Assembly (NCBI RefSeq): GCF_000745855.1
Contig: NZ_JQKD01000007.1
Coordinates: forward strand, 182,613-246,612
Direction of reading: 5' to 3'
Length of the DNA stretch: 64,000 nt
Origin: Xenophilus azovorans DSM 13620
Lineage (GTDB): Bacteria; Pseudomonadota; Gammaproteobacteria; Burkholderiales; Burkholderiaceae_C
Below are positions 1-8,084 of the stretch, in pieces. The position numbers were made by a program, and so were the translations under genes. A model generated the notes under the pieces. That model saw only the letters and a list, made by a program, of their open reading frames with translations, was not told the origin of the DNA and made no database searches. Every line of letters begins with the position of its first letter. The stretch's first letter is position 1.

Positions 1-496
1 GCGCATCGGCCACGCCCAGCGCGGCCAGCAGCAGCGGCACGCCGGCGTTGCGGTGGTTGCGCGTGCGCCAGACGGCCAGGGCGAGCGCCGCCGCGGCCCA
101 GCCGAAGAAGAGCAGCTCGCACGCCACGGCGGCGACGAAGGCGCCCTGCCACGGCAGCAGGAAGCCCATGCGTGCCAGCACCCACAGGCAGGTCAGCGCC
201 CCCAGCGCCGGCCCGTGCAGCGGGTTCATCCCGGTCCAGTTGGCGCCCGCCGTCAGCAGGAAGCCGACCGCGATGGTGGCGACGAAGCCCCACAGCATCT
301 CGTGGGCATGCCAGGCGACGCCGCCCAGCGGCCCCGCCAGCCACTGCGGCGCGAACACCCACAGCGCGATGGAGACCAGTGCCCACAGCGCGCCGGCGAG
401 ATAGAGGGGACGGAAGCCCAGTTCGAGAAAGGCGCGCCACTGCGGCGGCTGCAGGGGCGCGGCCGCCGGCTCCTCGATCCGCAGCAGCTCAGCCAT
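1..496 (-). CDS. nnrS: NnrS family protein (partial, C-terminus outside window)
   Basis: NnrS proteins are polytopic haem/copper inner-membrane proteins that relieve nitric-oxide stress. The visible first 165 residues start ATG-GCT at 496 and read as alternating hydrophobic helices. They include the family-typical stretch WHAHEMLWGF near residue 61, where the His residues are candidate haem ligands. The start overlaps the end of the truncated-haemoglobin gene by 8 nt, so the two are translationally coupled, and an NsrR-like site precedes the pair. The 3' end runs off the window, so completeness cannot be judged. The family call rests on the His-containing motif and on the context. Confidence 0.85.
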   Translation of the reverse strand, partial: MAELLRIEEPAAAPLQPPQWRAFLELGFRPLYLAGALWALVSIALWVFAPQWLAGPLGGVAWHAHEMLWGFVATIAVGFLLTAGANWTGMNPLHGPALGALTCLWVLARMGFLLPWQGAFVAAVACELLFFGWAAAALALAVWRTRNHRNAGVPLLLAALGVADA

Positions 497-896
497 GGGC
501 CGGCAGCGGGCTCGGCATCGCGTCGGGCTCGCGGCTCATCTGGTAGCCCATCCACAGGCTCTGCGCGATGCGCTCGGCCATCGCGCAGGCCTGCTCGGCC
601 ATGGCCTGGTTGGGCTGCTCGGCGGCGGTCTGGCGGAACAGCGCCAGCCAGTGGCGGAACAGCGTGGCGTCCAGCCCCGGCAGCGCCGCATGGCGCGGCA
701 TCGGCGCGCCGGTGAAGCGCGCGGTGCGCCGCAGGATGGCGGACCAGAAGTCCACCAGCTTGGCCAGGTGGTGGTCCCAGTCGTCGATGTGCCGGTCGAA
801 GATCGGGCCCAGCGTCGCGTCGGCGCGCACCCGCGCATAGAAGTTGTGGACCAGCTTCGTGACCTCTTCCTCGGTGCAGGCGATGGGGGCGTTCAT
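489..896 (-). CDS. Group III truncated haemoglobin
   Basis: Small haem protein of about 135 residues, the usual size for a group III truncated haemoglobin. These proteins bind NO or O2 and accompany NO-detoxification genes. Visible features are the helix-B region with YARVRAD, the HLAKLVDFWSAILRR segment whose His is the expected distal-side or E-helix residue, and a LFRHWLALFRQTAAE segment with the candidate proximal His. I chose ATG 896 (MNAPIAC) because an upstream in-frame ATG at 986 would place the NsrR-like operator inside the coding region. It is first in an operon with nnrS. Confidence 0.88.
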   Translation of the reverse strand: MNAPIACTEEEVTKLVHNFYARVRADATLGPIFDRHIDDWDHHLAKLVDFWSAILRRTARFTGAPMPRHAALPGLDATLFRHWLALFRQTAAEQPNQAMAEQACAMAERIAQSLWMGYQMSREPDAMPSPLPAHG

Positions 897-912
897 GCGG
901 CGGAGCGGTTCA

Positions 913-937
913 TAAGATGCATCAAGAATGTATCTTA
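913..937 (-). promoter_or_regulatory. NsrR operator upstream of the haemoglobin-nnrS operon
   Basis: Arms AAGATGCAT and ATGTATCTT at 914-936 form an 11-1-11 layout that matches the known NsrR consensus (AAGATGCATTT and its inverse). Symmetry extends outward to 911-939 with one mismatch. It lies 17 bases upstream of the chosen haemoglobin start. NsrR is an NO-sensing Fe-S repressor and truncated globins and nnrS are known NsrR-regulon members. No nsrR gene is in the window. Confidence 0.85.
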
Positions 938-998
938 TGGCGCCTGCCGGCGCCGCCCCGCGGGCGCAATGCTTGATCTGCCGCAAGGGCCGCTGCGC

Positions 999-1955
999 TC
1001 AGCGCGGCGGCGGGACCGATGCCGCGGCGGCGGCCGGCCGGGCGCGGCGGCCCAGGCGCACCAGGCCGCTGGACAGCGCCACGCCGCACACGATGATGGC
1101 CGCACACATCAGCATCCACGGCGTGATGCGCTCGCCCAGGAAGAGCGCGCCGTAGGCGACGGCGAACACCGGCACCAGGAAGGTCACGGTGAGTGCGCGC
1201 GCCGGGCCGGCGCGCTCGATGAGCCGGAAGAACAGGATGTACGCGAAGCCGGTGCACGCCACGCCCAGCGCCAGCAGCGCCAGCCAGGCCCTGGCGCCGG
1301 GCATGTGCGCCGGCCACAGCCACGCGGCGGGCAGCGCCAGGAAAAGCGTGGCGCCCAACTGGCTGCCGGTGGCCGTCGCCAGGGCCGGCACGCCCTGCAG
1401 CCAGCGGCGCGTGGCGCTGGCTGCGATGCCGTAGCACAGGCAGGCGCCCAGGCAGGCCAGCACGGCCCAGAGCGCCGACATCTGCGCGGCATGGTCGCCC
1501 GCGCCGCCGTGCAGCCCGGCGGTGCGCCCGGCCAGCAGCGCCACGCCGGCGAAGCCGATGACCAGGCCCGCGATGCGCGAGCCGTCCGGCCGGTCGCCGA
1601 ACCAGGCCCAGGCCACCAGCGCGCCGAACATCGGCACCGTGGCGTTGAGCACGGCCGCCAGGCCGGAGTTGATGGTCAGCAGCGCGAAGCAGAACAGCGC
1701 GAAGGGCATGCCCGAGTTGATGACGCCCACGCCCAGTGCCGCCTTCCAGTGCCGCGCCAGCGCGCCCGTCTGCCCGCGCAGCACCATCAGGGGCACCAGG
1801 AAGAGGGCCGCGATCGCCACGCGCACGGCGGCGGTGGGCAGCGCGCCGAACTCGGCCGCGCCGATGCGCATGAACAGGAAGGAGGCACCCCACAGCGCGG
1901 CGAGCAGCAGCAGGTCGAGTACCCAGGCGCGCTGCGCGCGCGCGGCTGCGCTCAT
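999..1955 (-). CDS. EamA/DMT-family transporter (10 TM)
   Basis: Drug/metabolite-transporter superfamily protein of 318 residues with two EamA repeats and about ten hydrophobic helices. The first begins at LLLLAALWGASFLFMRIGAAE, the hallmark start of EamA repeat 1, and the second repeat carries FLVPVFAVAYGALFLGE, the typical end of the family. ATG 1955 (MSAAARAQRAW) fits; an upstream in-frame ATG at 2057 would read through the GC-rich repeat and add 34 unlikely residues. The substrate is unknown; relatives export amino acids or metabolites. Confidence 0.88.
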   Translation of the reverse strand: MSAAARAQRAWVLDLLLLAALWGASFLFMRIGAAEFGALPTAAVRVAIAALFLVPLMVLRGQTGALARHWKAALGVGVINSGMPFALFCFALLTINSGLAAVLNATVPMFGALVAWAWFGDRPDGSRIAGLVIGFAGVALLAGRTAGLHGGAGDHAAQMSALWAVLACLGACLCYGIAASATRRWLQGVPALATATGSQLGATLFLALPAAWLWPAHMPGARAWLALLALGVACTGFAYILFFRLIERAGPARALTVTFLVPVFAVAYGALFLGERITPWMLMCAAIIVCGVALSSGLVRLGRRARPAAAAASVPPPR

Positions 1956-1956
1956 A

Positions 1957-2037
1957 TGGGCCCCCACGCTCGGCACTGCGTGTCCTCGCTGCCCCCCGAG
2001 GGGGCGTTCGCTCGCTTGGGGCGGCCCGGCGCTGCGC
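1957..2037. repeat. GC-rich intergenic palindromic repeat (Comamonadaceae type)
   Basis: The spacer between the EamA gene and ogt contains a strong hairpin, GCCCCC/GGGGGC at 1991-2005, flanked by CCCCCACGCTCGG and CTTGGGGCGGCC. A diverged copy in opposite orientation occurs near 21540-21605. Similar elements are scattered between genes in Comamonadaceae genomes. It may also act as a terminator for the upstream ogt message, although there is no T-tract. Confidence 0.55.
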
Positions 2038-2559
2038 TCACTGTGCCGCCCCGGCAACGCCTTCGAGCGCCAGCAGGGCCGACTTGCGCGCCAGCCCGCC
2101 GGCGTAGCCGGTGAGCCGGCCGTCGGTGCCGATCACGCGGTGGCAGGGCACCACCACGCTGATCGGGTTGCGGCCCACCGCGGCGCCCACGGCGCGAACG
2201 GCGGCGGGGCGGCCGATGCGCTCGCCCAGCGCGCGGTAGCTCACGGTGCCGCCGCGTGGGATGGCCACCAGCGCGCGCCACACGTCCTGCTGGAAGGCGG
2301 TGCCGTGCGACAGGTCCAGCGGCAGGTCGAAGTGCGCGCGGGTGCCGGCGAGGTAGTCGCGCACTTGCGCGGCGGCTTCGGCCAGCACGGGGTGCGTCGG
2401 GTCGTCGGCCCAGCGGCGCACGTCGTCCGGTGGCGGGCTGTGCTGCTGGCCCTCGAACCACAGGCCGGCCAGGCCGGCGTCGGTGGCGGCCAGCCGCACG
2501 CGGCCGAGGGCGGTGTCCACGCAGGCGGTGCGAAGGGCCGTGGAGGCCTTGAATCTCAT
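2038..2559 (-). CDS. ogt: Methylated-DNA--[protein]-cysteine S-methyltransferase
   Basis: 173-residue suicide repair protein that takes methyl groups from O6-methylguanine or O4-methylthymine onto its own cysteine. The active-site loop NPISVVVPCHRVIG is intact with Cys139, and the helix-turn-helix RALGERIGRPAAVRAVGAA precedes it. The start ATG 2559 overlaps the stop of the Ada-AlkA gene (ATGA), so the two are coupled. Together they supply the activities that in E. coli lie in Ada and AlkA. The length is normal for Ogt. Confidence 0.95.
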   Translation of the reverse strand: MRFKASTALRTACVDTALGRVRLAATDAGLAGLWFEGQQHSPPPDDVRRWADDPTHPVLAEAAAQVRDYLAGTRAHFDLPLDLSHGTAFQQDVWRALVAIPRGGTVSYRALGERIGRPAAVRAVGAAVGRNPISVVVPCHRVIGTDGRLTGYAGGLARKSALLALEGVAGAAQ

Positions 2560-4067
2560 GATGGATGTCCTTGTGGAGGAAGGGCGGCGGCGTGCCAGGC
2601 GCGCAGCACGGCGTAGCTGCGCCAGGGCCGCCAGGGCTGCGACGCCGCCTCGGCTGCGCGGGCGCCCTTGACGCCCAGCGCCTTCTGCAGCGCGACGTCG
2701 CCGGCGGGGAAGGCGTCGGGCCAGCGCAGCGCGCGCATGGCGATGTACTGGGCCGTCCAGTCGCCGATGCCGGGCAGCGCCTTCAGCGCGGCGCAGGTGG
2801 CGGCGACGTCGGCGCCCGGGTGCAGGGCGAGGCGGCCCGCGGCGACCTCGCAGGCCAGCGCCCGCAGCGCCGCCTGCCGCTGGCGCACGATGCCCAGGCG
2901 CCCGAGCGCGTCGCCGTCGGCGCCGGCCAGCGCCTCGGGCGCCGGGAACAGGTGGGTCAGGCCCGGCACCGGCGTGGCGACGGGCTCGCCGAAGGCGGCC
3001 ACCAGCCGCGTGCCCAGCGTGCGCGCCGCCGCCACGGTGACCTGCTGGCCCAGCACGGCGCGCACCGCCAGTTCGAAGCCGTCCGGCGCGCCCGGCACGC
3101 GCACGCTGTCGCCGTGGGGGAAGGCCGCGTGCAGCGCGGCATTGATGGGCTCGGGGTCGGCATCCAGGTCCAGCCAGGCGCGCACGCGGCTGATGACGGC
3201 CGGCAGCACTGGCGCCAGCGCGTCGCTCACGTCCAGCAGCGCCTGGTGGCCTTCGGCGTCGAAGCGCACGGCCAGCCAGCCGCTGCGCACCTGGGCGCCG
3301 TGGCCGACACGCAGCGTGCGCGCCAGGCTGCCGTCGCCGCCCGTCTCCACGCCGCCCAGCGCCCGGCGGGCCAGGAAGCCGTGCATCGCCGCCGCGTCGT
3401 AGGGCGGGCGCCAGGCCAGGCGCACCTGCGTGCCCTGCCGCGATCCGTCGGCCGGCCCGCTGCGGCGCAGCGCGGCGGGCGAGAGGCCGTAGTGCGCCGC
3501 GAAGGCCGCCTGGAAGCGCCGCACGCTGGCGAAGCCGCTGGCGCGCGCCACCTCCGCCACCGGCAGGCGCGTGTCGGCCAGCAACTGCTTGGCCGCCAGC
3601 AGGCGCCGCGTCTGCAGGTACTGCAGCGGCGAGACGCCGAAGTGCGCCTCGAAGATGCGCCGCAGGTGGCGGTCGCTCACGCCGATGCGCGCGGCCACCG
3701 CCGCCGCGCCCGGCGCGCCGGCCGTGCCTTCGGCCGGCCAGGCATCGGGCTCGTCCATCAGGCGCGCCGCCTGCTGCGCCAGGATGCGGGAGGCGTCCTC
3801 GATGCTCCAGGCGGCCGCGCGCGGCGCCAGCTCGGGCCGGCAGCGCAGGCAGGGGCGGAAGCCCGCCGCTTCGGCCTGCGCCGCGTGGCGGAAGAAGCGG
3901 CAGTTCTCGCGGCGCGGCGCCTTCACCCGGCACACCGGGCGGCAGTAGATGCCGGTGGAGGTCACGGCGGTGAAGAAGCGGCCGTCGAAGCGCGCGTCGC
4001 GCGCCTTCATCGCCAGGTAACAGGCGTCACTTTCGGTGGCATCGAGGGCAGGGGGCGCGTCGCGCAT
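2556..4067 (-). CDS. alkA: Ada regulatory domain fused to AlkA-type 3-methyladenine DNA glycosylase
   Basis: About 503 residues. Domain order is an Ada zinc domain (Cys42, Cys46, Cys73 and Cys76; Cys42 corresponds to the methylphosphotriester acceptor of Ada), an AraC-type helix-turn-helix (about 135-210), the AlkA N-terminal domain, and HhH-GPD with LKALPGIGDWTAQYIAMRAL and the catalytic Asp in FPAGDVALQKALG. It lacks the O6-methyltransferase domain, which is the next gene. It is likely both sensor/activator of the methylation response and base-excision glycosylase. Start is ATG 4067 or 4076; an upstream ATG at 4175 is in frame but adds residues unlike the family. Confidence 0.92.
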   Translation of the reverse strand: MRDAPPALDATESDACYLAMKARDARFDGRFFTAVTSTGIYCRPVCRVKAPRRENCRFFRHAAQAEAAGFRPCLRCRPELAPRAAAWSIEDASRILAQQAARLMDEPDAWPAEGTAGAPGAAAVAARIGVSDRHLRRIFEAHFGVSPLQYLQTRRLLAAKQLLADTRLPVAEVARASGFASVRRFQAAFAAHYGLSPAALRRSGPADGSRQGTQVRLAWRPPYDAAAMHGFLARRALGGVETGGDGSLARTLRVGHGAQVRSGWLAVRFDAEGHQALLDVSDALAPVLPAVISRVRAWLDLDADPEPINAALHAAFPHGDSVRVPGAPDGFELAVRAVLGQQVTVAAARTLGTRLVAAFGEPVATPVPGLTHLFPAPEALAGADGDALGRLGIVRQRQAALRALACEVAAGRLALHPGADVAATCAALKALPGIGDWTAQYIAMRALRWPDAFPAGDVALQKALGVKGARAAEAASQPWRPWRSYAVLRAWHAAALPPQGHPS

Positions 4068-4186
4068 GGCACGCATCTTAGGAGGGAGCGCACGCGCGGA
4101 TGCGCCGTTTCCGGACATGCCCCTGGGCCCGCCCGCGCGAAGCGGGTGCCTACAATGCCGCGCAGTCACGAACAACAGGGGTTTGC

Positions 4187-5569
4187 ATGCAGTTGAGCGC
4201 GTCCATCTTCAAGGCCTACGACATCCGCGGCGTGGTGCCCGAGACCCTCGACGCCGACGTCGCCGAGGCTCTGGGCCGCGCCTTCGGCAGCGCCGCGCGC
4301 GCCGCCGGCGAGCGGGCGGTGGCGGTGGGCCGCGACGGGCGCCTGTCGGGCCCCGCGCTGGCGGACGCGCTGATCCGTGGCCTGGTGGCCACGGGCGTGG
4401 AGGTGATCGACATCGGCGCCGTCACCACGCCCATGCTGTACTTCGCCGCCAGCACGCTGTGCACCAGCGGCATCCAGGTCACCGGCAGCCACAACCCCAA
4501 GGACTACAACGGCTTCAAGATGGTGCTGGCCGGCCGCGCCATCTACGGCGACGAGATCCAGGCGCTGCGCAAGGTGATGGAAGAGGGCAGTGCGGCGCTG
4601 GCCGAGGGCGGCAGCGTGCGCAAGGTCGACGTGCTGCCGGCCTACACCGAGCGCATCGTCGGCGACATCCGGCTGCAGCGCCCGCTGAAGATCGTGGTCG
4701 ATTCGGGCAACGGCATCGCCGGCGCCTCGGCCCCGGCCATCTTCCGCGCCATCGGCTGCGAGGTGACCGAGCTGTTCAGCGAGGTGGACGGCAACTTCCC
4801 CAACCACCACCCCGACCCGAGCAAGCCCGACAACCTCAAGGACCTGATCGCCGCCCTGCAGAGCGGCGACGCCGAGCTGGGCCTGGCCTTCGACGGCGAC
4901 GGCGACCGCCTTGGCATCGTGACCAAGGACGGCCAGAACATCTACCCCGACCGGCAGATGATGCTGTTCGCGCAGGACGTGCTCAAGCGCGTGCCGGGCG
5001 GCACCATCGTCTACGACGTCAAGTGCACGCAGCGCCTGGCGCCGGCCATCGAGGCCGCGGGCGGCAAGCCGCTGATCTACAAGACCGGTCACTCGCTCAT
5101 CAAGGCCAAGATGAAGGAGCTGGATTCGCCGCTGGGCGGCGAGATGAGCGGCCACATCTTCTTCAAGGAGCGCTGGTTCGGCTTCGACGACGGCACCTAC
5201 GCGGGGTGCCGGCTGCTGGAGATCCTCTCCGGCCATCCCAACGCCAGCGCCGTGCTCAACGCGCTGCCCACCAGCTTCTCCACGCCCGAGATCAACGTGA
5301 AGTGCGCCGAAGGCGAGCCGCACGCGCTGGTCGAGCAGATGCAGAAGCTGGCGAAGTTCGACGCCCCGGCGAAGGTCTCGACCATCGACGGCATCCGCGT
5401 CGACTGGCCCGACGGCTTCGGCCTGATCCGCGCCTCCAACACCACGCCGGTGCTGGTGCTGCGCTTCGAGGGCCACTCGCAGGCTGCGCTGGAGCGCATC
5501 GAGGCCACGATGACCGCGCTGCTGAAATCGGTGAAGCCCGACGCCGTGTTCGGAGAGGCGGCCCATTGA
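4187..5569 (+). CDS. manB: Phosphomannomutase/phosphoglucomutase
   Basis: 460-residue alpha-D-phosphohexomutase interconverting mannose-6-P/mannose-1-P or glucose-6-P/glucose-1-P for envelope polysaccharide precursors. Seen: N-terminal FKAYDIRGVVPE, phosphoserine loop TGSHNPKDYNG, metal loop DGDGDRLG, sugar-binding GEMSGHIFF and phosphate-binding RASNTTPVLVLR, all intact. ATG 4187 matches the family start. A possible -10 (TACAAT) sits at 4151-4156. It overlaps the next gene (waaA) by four bases, in keeping with joint use in lipopolysaccharide synthesis. It could equally be called AlgC-like. Confidence 0.95.
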   Translation: MQLSASIFKAYDIRGVVPETLDADVAEALGRAFGSAARAAGERAVAVGRDGRLSGPALADALIRGLVATGVEVIDIGAVTTPMLYFAASTLCTSGIQVTGSHNPKDYNGFKMVLAGRAIYGDEIQALRKVMEEGSAALAEGGSVRKVDVLPAYTERIVGDIRLQRPLKIVVDSGNGIAGASAPAIFRAIGCEVTELFSEVDGNFPNHHPDPSKPDNLKDLIAALQSGDAELGLAFDGDGDRLGIVTKDGQNIYPDRQMMLFAQDVLKRVPGGTIVYDVKCTQRLAPAIEAAGGKPLIYKTGHSLIKAKMKELDSPLGGEMSGHIFFKERWFGFDDGTYAGCRLLEILSGHPNASAVLNALPTSFSTPEINVKCAEGEPHALVEQMQKLAKFDAPAKVSTIDGIRVDWPDGFGLIRASNTTPVLVLRFEGHSQAALERIEATMTALLKSVKPDAVFGEAAH

Positions 5570-7014
5570 CCGTGGCGGCGGCGCGTCGTTCCCTTTCGCT
5601 GCGCCTGTACGGCCTGTTCACCCAGCTCGCGCAGCCGCTGCTGCGGCGCAAGCTGCGTCGGCGCGCCGTGCAGGAGCCGGGCTACGCCCATGCCGTCGAG
5701 GAGCGCTTCGGCGAGTACGACGACGCGCTCGCCGGCACCGACTGGTGCTGGGTGCACGCCGTCTCGCTGGGCGAGACACGCGCGGCCGGCATCCTGATCG
5801 CCGAGCTGCGGCGCCAGCTGCCCGGCATCCCGATCCTGCTGACCCACGGCACCGCCACCGGCCGCGAGGAGGGCGCCAAGCTGCTGACCGAGGACGACAT
5901 CCAGGTCTGGCAGCCCTGGGACACGCCCGAGGCCGTGGCGCGCTTCCTCGACCGCTTCCGCCCGCGCATCGGCGTGCTGATGGAGACCGAGGTCTGGCCC
6001 GAGCTGACGGCGGCCTGTGCCGAGCGCGGCATCCCGCTGGTGCTCGCCAACGCGCGCCTCAACGAGAAGTCGCTCGCCTCGGCCGAGCGGCTGGGCTGGC
6101 TGTCGCGGCCCGCGTTCTCGTCGCTGGCGGCCGTGTGGGCGCAGAGCGAGGCCGACGCGCACCGCCTCGTCTCGCTGGGCGCCAAGGTGGCGGGCATCTT
6201 CGGCAACCTCAAGTTCGACGCCGCGCCCGACGCGCGCCAGGTGGCCCACGCGCAGGTGCTGCGCGCGCACCTGCCCAAGCCGCTGGTCGTGTTCGCCAGC
6301 TCGCGCGACGGCGAGGAGCGCCAGCTGCTGGAGGCGCTGCGCCACTTCTGGACCACCGCTCCGGCGCTGCCCGCGCGTGTCCTCAAGGGATCGGCCCGCC
6401 TGCGCGCCTGCGACGTGCAGTGGCTCATCGTGCCGCGCCATCCGCAGCGCTTCGACGAGGTGGCGCAGCTCATCGAGGCGGCCGGCTTCGCCTGCGCGCG
6501 CCGCAGCACCGCCGACGCGCTGCCGCAGGACAACGAGATCTGGCTGGGCGACTCGCTGGGCGAGATGGCGCTGTACTACGGCCTGGCCGACGCGGCGCTG
6601 CTCGGCGGCAGCTTCGAGCCGCTGGGCGGGCAGAACCTGATCGAGGCGGCGGCCTGCGGCTGCCCGGTGATCATGGGCCCGTCCACCTTCAACTTCGCCG
6701 AGGCCTCCGAGCTGGCCGTCGCCGGCGGCGCGGCACTGCGCGTGGACGACATGGGCGATGCCGTCACCCAGGCGCTGGCCCTGGTGGCCGACACGCAGCG
6801 CTGCGCCGCGATGTCGCAGGCCGCGCAGGTCTTCGCCGGCGCGCACCGCGGCGCGGCCGAGCGCACGGCGGCGGCCATCCTGGCGCTGGCCCAGAAGGCC
6901 GCTGAGGCGTCGCCGCCCGCTGCTGCGCCCGGCGAGCCGGCCGAGCCGATGTGGGATGCCGCGCCGGTGGAGTCGGAGGAAGCGGCGGAGAAGATCGAGC
7001 CCAGGCTGGAGTAG
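5566..7014 (+). CDS. waaA: 3-deoxy-D-manno-octulosonic acid (Kdo) transferase
   Basis: About 482-residue inner-membrane-associated GT30 glycosyltransferase that adds Kdo from CMP-Kdo to lipid A precursor. Visible: N-terminal hydrophobic anchor region, WVHAVSLGETRAA (the conserved motif with the catalytic Glu), LLTHGTATGRE, METEVWPEL, and a C-terminal nucleotide-sugar domain with GGSFEPLGGQNLIEAAACG. No ATG is available: TTG 5566 lies in the ATTGA overlap with the mutase stop, and GTG 5572 is the alternative. The last 40 residues are a Pro/Ala/Glu-rich tail beyond the usual domain. Confidence 0.93.
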   Translation: MTVAAARRSLSLRLYGLFTQLAQPLLRRKLRRRAVQEPGYAHAVEERFGEYDDALAGTDWCWVHAVSLGETRAAGILIAELRRQLPGIPILLTHGTATGREEGAKLLTEDDIQVWQPWDTPEAVARFLDRFRPRIGVLMETEVWPELTAACAERGIPLVLANARLNEKSLASAERLGWLSRPAFSSLAAVWAQSEADAHRLVSLGAKVAGIFGNLKFDAAPDARQVAHAQVLRAHLPKPLVVFASSRDGEERQLLEALRHFWTTAPALPARVLKGSARLRACDVQWLIVPRHPQRFDEVAQLIEAAGFACARRSTADALPQDNEIWLGDSLGEMALYYGLADAALLGGSFEPLGGQNLIEAAACGCPVIMGPSTFNFAEASELAVAGGAALRVDDMGDAVTQALALVADTQRCAAMSQAAQVFAGAHRGAAERTAAAILALAQKAAEASPPAAAPGEPAEPMWDAAPVESEEAAEKIEPRLE

Positions 7015-7038
7015 CGGCGCTGCCCGCCCGGAAAGGAC

Positions 7039-8016
7039 TCAGGCCGCCAACTGCTTCATGCGCTGCGCGGTCTCGATCACCACGCCGCGCAGCGACTGCA
7101 CCGTGGGGTGCCCCTCCAGTTCCTTCAGCGTGAAGAAGCTCACCGGCGGCAGGTTCCAGCTCAGCCGGTAGGGGAGCGCGGCCCAGTGGCCCGCCTGTTC
7201 CATCTCGGCCACCACGTCGCGCGCGAAGATGGTGATGGCATTGGGCTCCTGGCGCAGCACCGTCTCCATGCTGCGGACCGCGTTGGTCTCCAGGATGGGA
7301 AGCGGCGGCTGGACGCCCGCGCCGACGAAGATCGCGTTGTAGGTCCTGCGCATGGGCGTGTTGGGCGGCGGCAGGATCCAGTCGAGCTGCGCGAGCCGCG
7401 CCCAGTCCAGCGGCCCGCGCGAGAGCCGCCGGGCGTTCTTCGCGCCGACCACGAGGCAGGGTTCCTGCTCGTAGATGGCCTCCTGCACCAGCCCGCCGGC
7501 GTCGCCGTCGTAGGAGCGGCCGATGGCGCAGTCGAGTTCGCGCGCGAGCAGGCCGGCGACCAGTTCGTCCGTGGTGGCCTCGCGCGCCATCACCGAGATG
7601 CGCGGCGAGCGGCCGAGCAGGTGCGTCAGCGCGGCCGACATCAGCCGCTGCGGCACCTGCTGCGTGAGGCCCAGCCGCAGCCGGCCGCCGCGGCCTGCTT
7701 CGAGCGAGGTGAGCACGCGCGTGGTCGCCTCCAGCTCGGCCAGCCAGCGCCGCGCGTAGTGCAGCACCGCGTCGCCCGCCGCGGTGGGCACGAGCCCCCT
7801 GCTCGTGCGGTCGAACAGCGTGCTGCCGAAGATGTCCTCGACCTCGTGCAGCGCCTTGGTGATCGCCGGCTGGCTGAGCTGCATCTCGGCGGCCACGCGG
7901 CCGAGCGTGCGGTGCCGGTCGATGGCCTGCAGCAGCGCGAGCTGCCGCAGCTTGAGGCGGGACAGCAGCGCGCGCTGCAGTTCGGCGGCGGGGTCGCGGG
8001 CACTCGGCAAGGCCAT
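7039..8016 (-). CDS. LysR-family transcriptional regulator
   Basis: 325 residues. The N-terminal winged helix (about residues 20-80) contains LGRVAAEMQLSQPAITKALHEVE, and the C-terminal periplasmic-binding-like effector domain contains LRLGLTQQVPQRL. The closest recognisable subgroup is the GbpR/CbbR-like set with the SQPAITKAL recognition helix. It is divergent from the GAF/VOC/hydrolase/ABC operon, and the 68-bp gap holds two perfect inverted repeats, so it most likely regulates that operon and itself. The inducer is unknown. Confidence 0.93.
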   Translation of the reverse strand: MALPSARDPAAELQRALLSRLKLRQLALLQAIDRHRTLGRVAAEMQLSQPAITKALHEVEDIFGSTLFDRTSRGLVPTAAGDAVLHYARRWLAELEATTRVLTSLEAGRGGRLRLGLTQQVPQRLMSAALTHLLGRSPRISVMAREATTDELVAGLLARELDCAIGRSYDGDAGGLVQEAIYEQEPCLVVGAKNARRLSRGPLDWARLAQLDWILPPPNTPMRRTYNAIFVGAGVQPPLPILETNAVRSMETVLRQEPNAITIFARDVVAEMEQAGHWAALPYRLSWNLPPVSFFTLKELEGHPTVQSLRGVVIETAQRMKQLAA

Positions 8017-8030
8017 AACTCCACGGTTAT
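8015..8030. promoter_or_regulatory. Inverted repeat ATAAC-N6-GTTAT, LysR operator candidate
   Basis: A perfect 5-6-5 palindrome that begins at the second base of the LysR start codon and extends into the divergent promoter gap. It has the T-N11-A-like symmetry that LysR regulators recognise, so it is a good candidate for autoregulation. Confidence 0.5.
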
Positions 8031-8048
8031 CGGGCTATCAGAAATTAT

Positions 8049-8062
8049 TTCACTTTGGTGAA
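8049..8062. promoter_or_regulatory. Inverted repeat TTCAC-TTTG-GTGAA in divergent promoter
   Basis: Perfect 5-4-5 palindrome about 20 bp upstream of the GAF-protein start and in the AT-rich part of the gap. It is probably a second regulator half-site or an activator contact point over the operon promoter. Confidence 0.45.
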
Positions 8063-8084
8063 TTGCCGGTCCTAGACTTTTCCC

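Noticed and set aside
4036..7014. 992-codon frame covering both the phosphomutase and WaaA
   Set aside because: Upstream of 5566 it is a shadow of the phosphomutase in another frame; only the WaaA part is coding.
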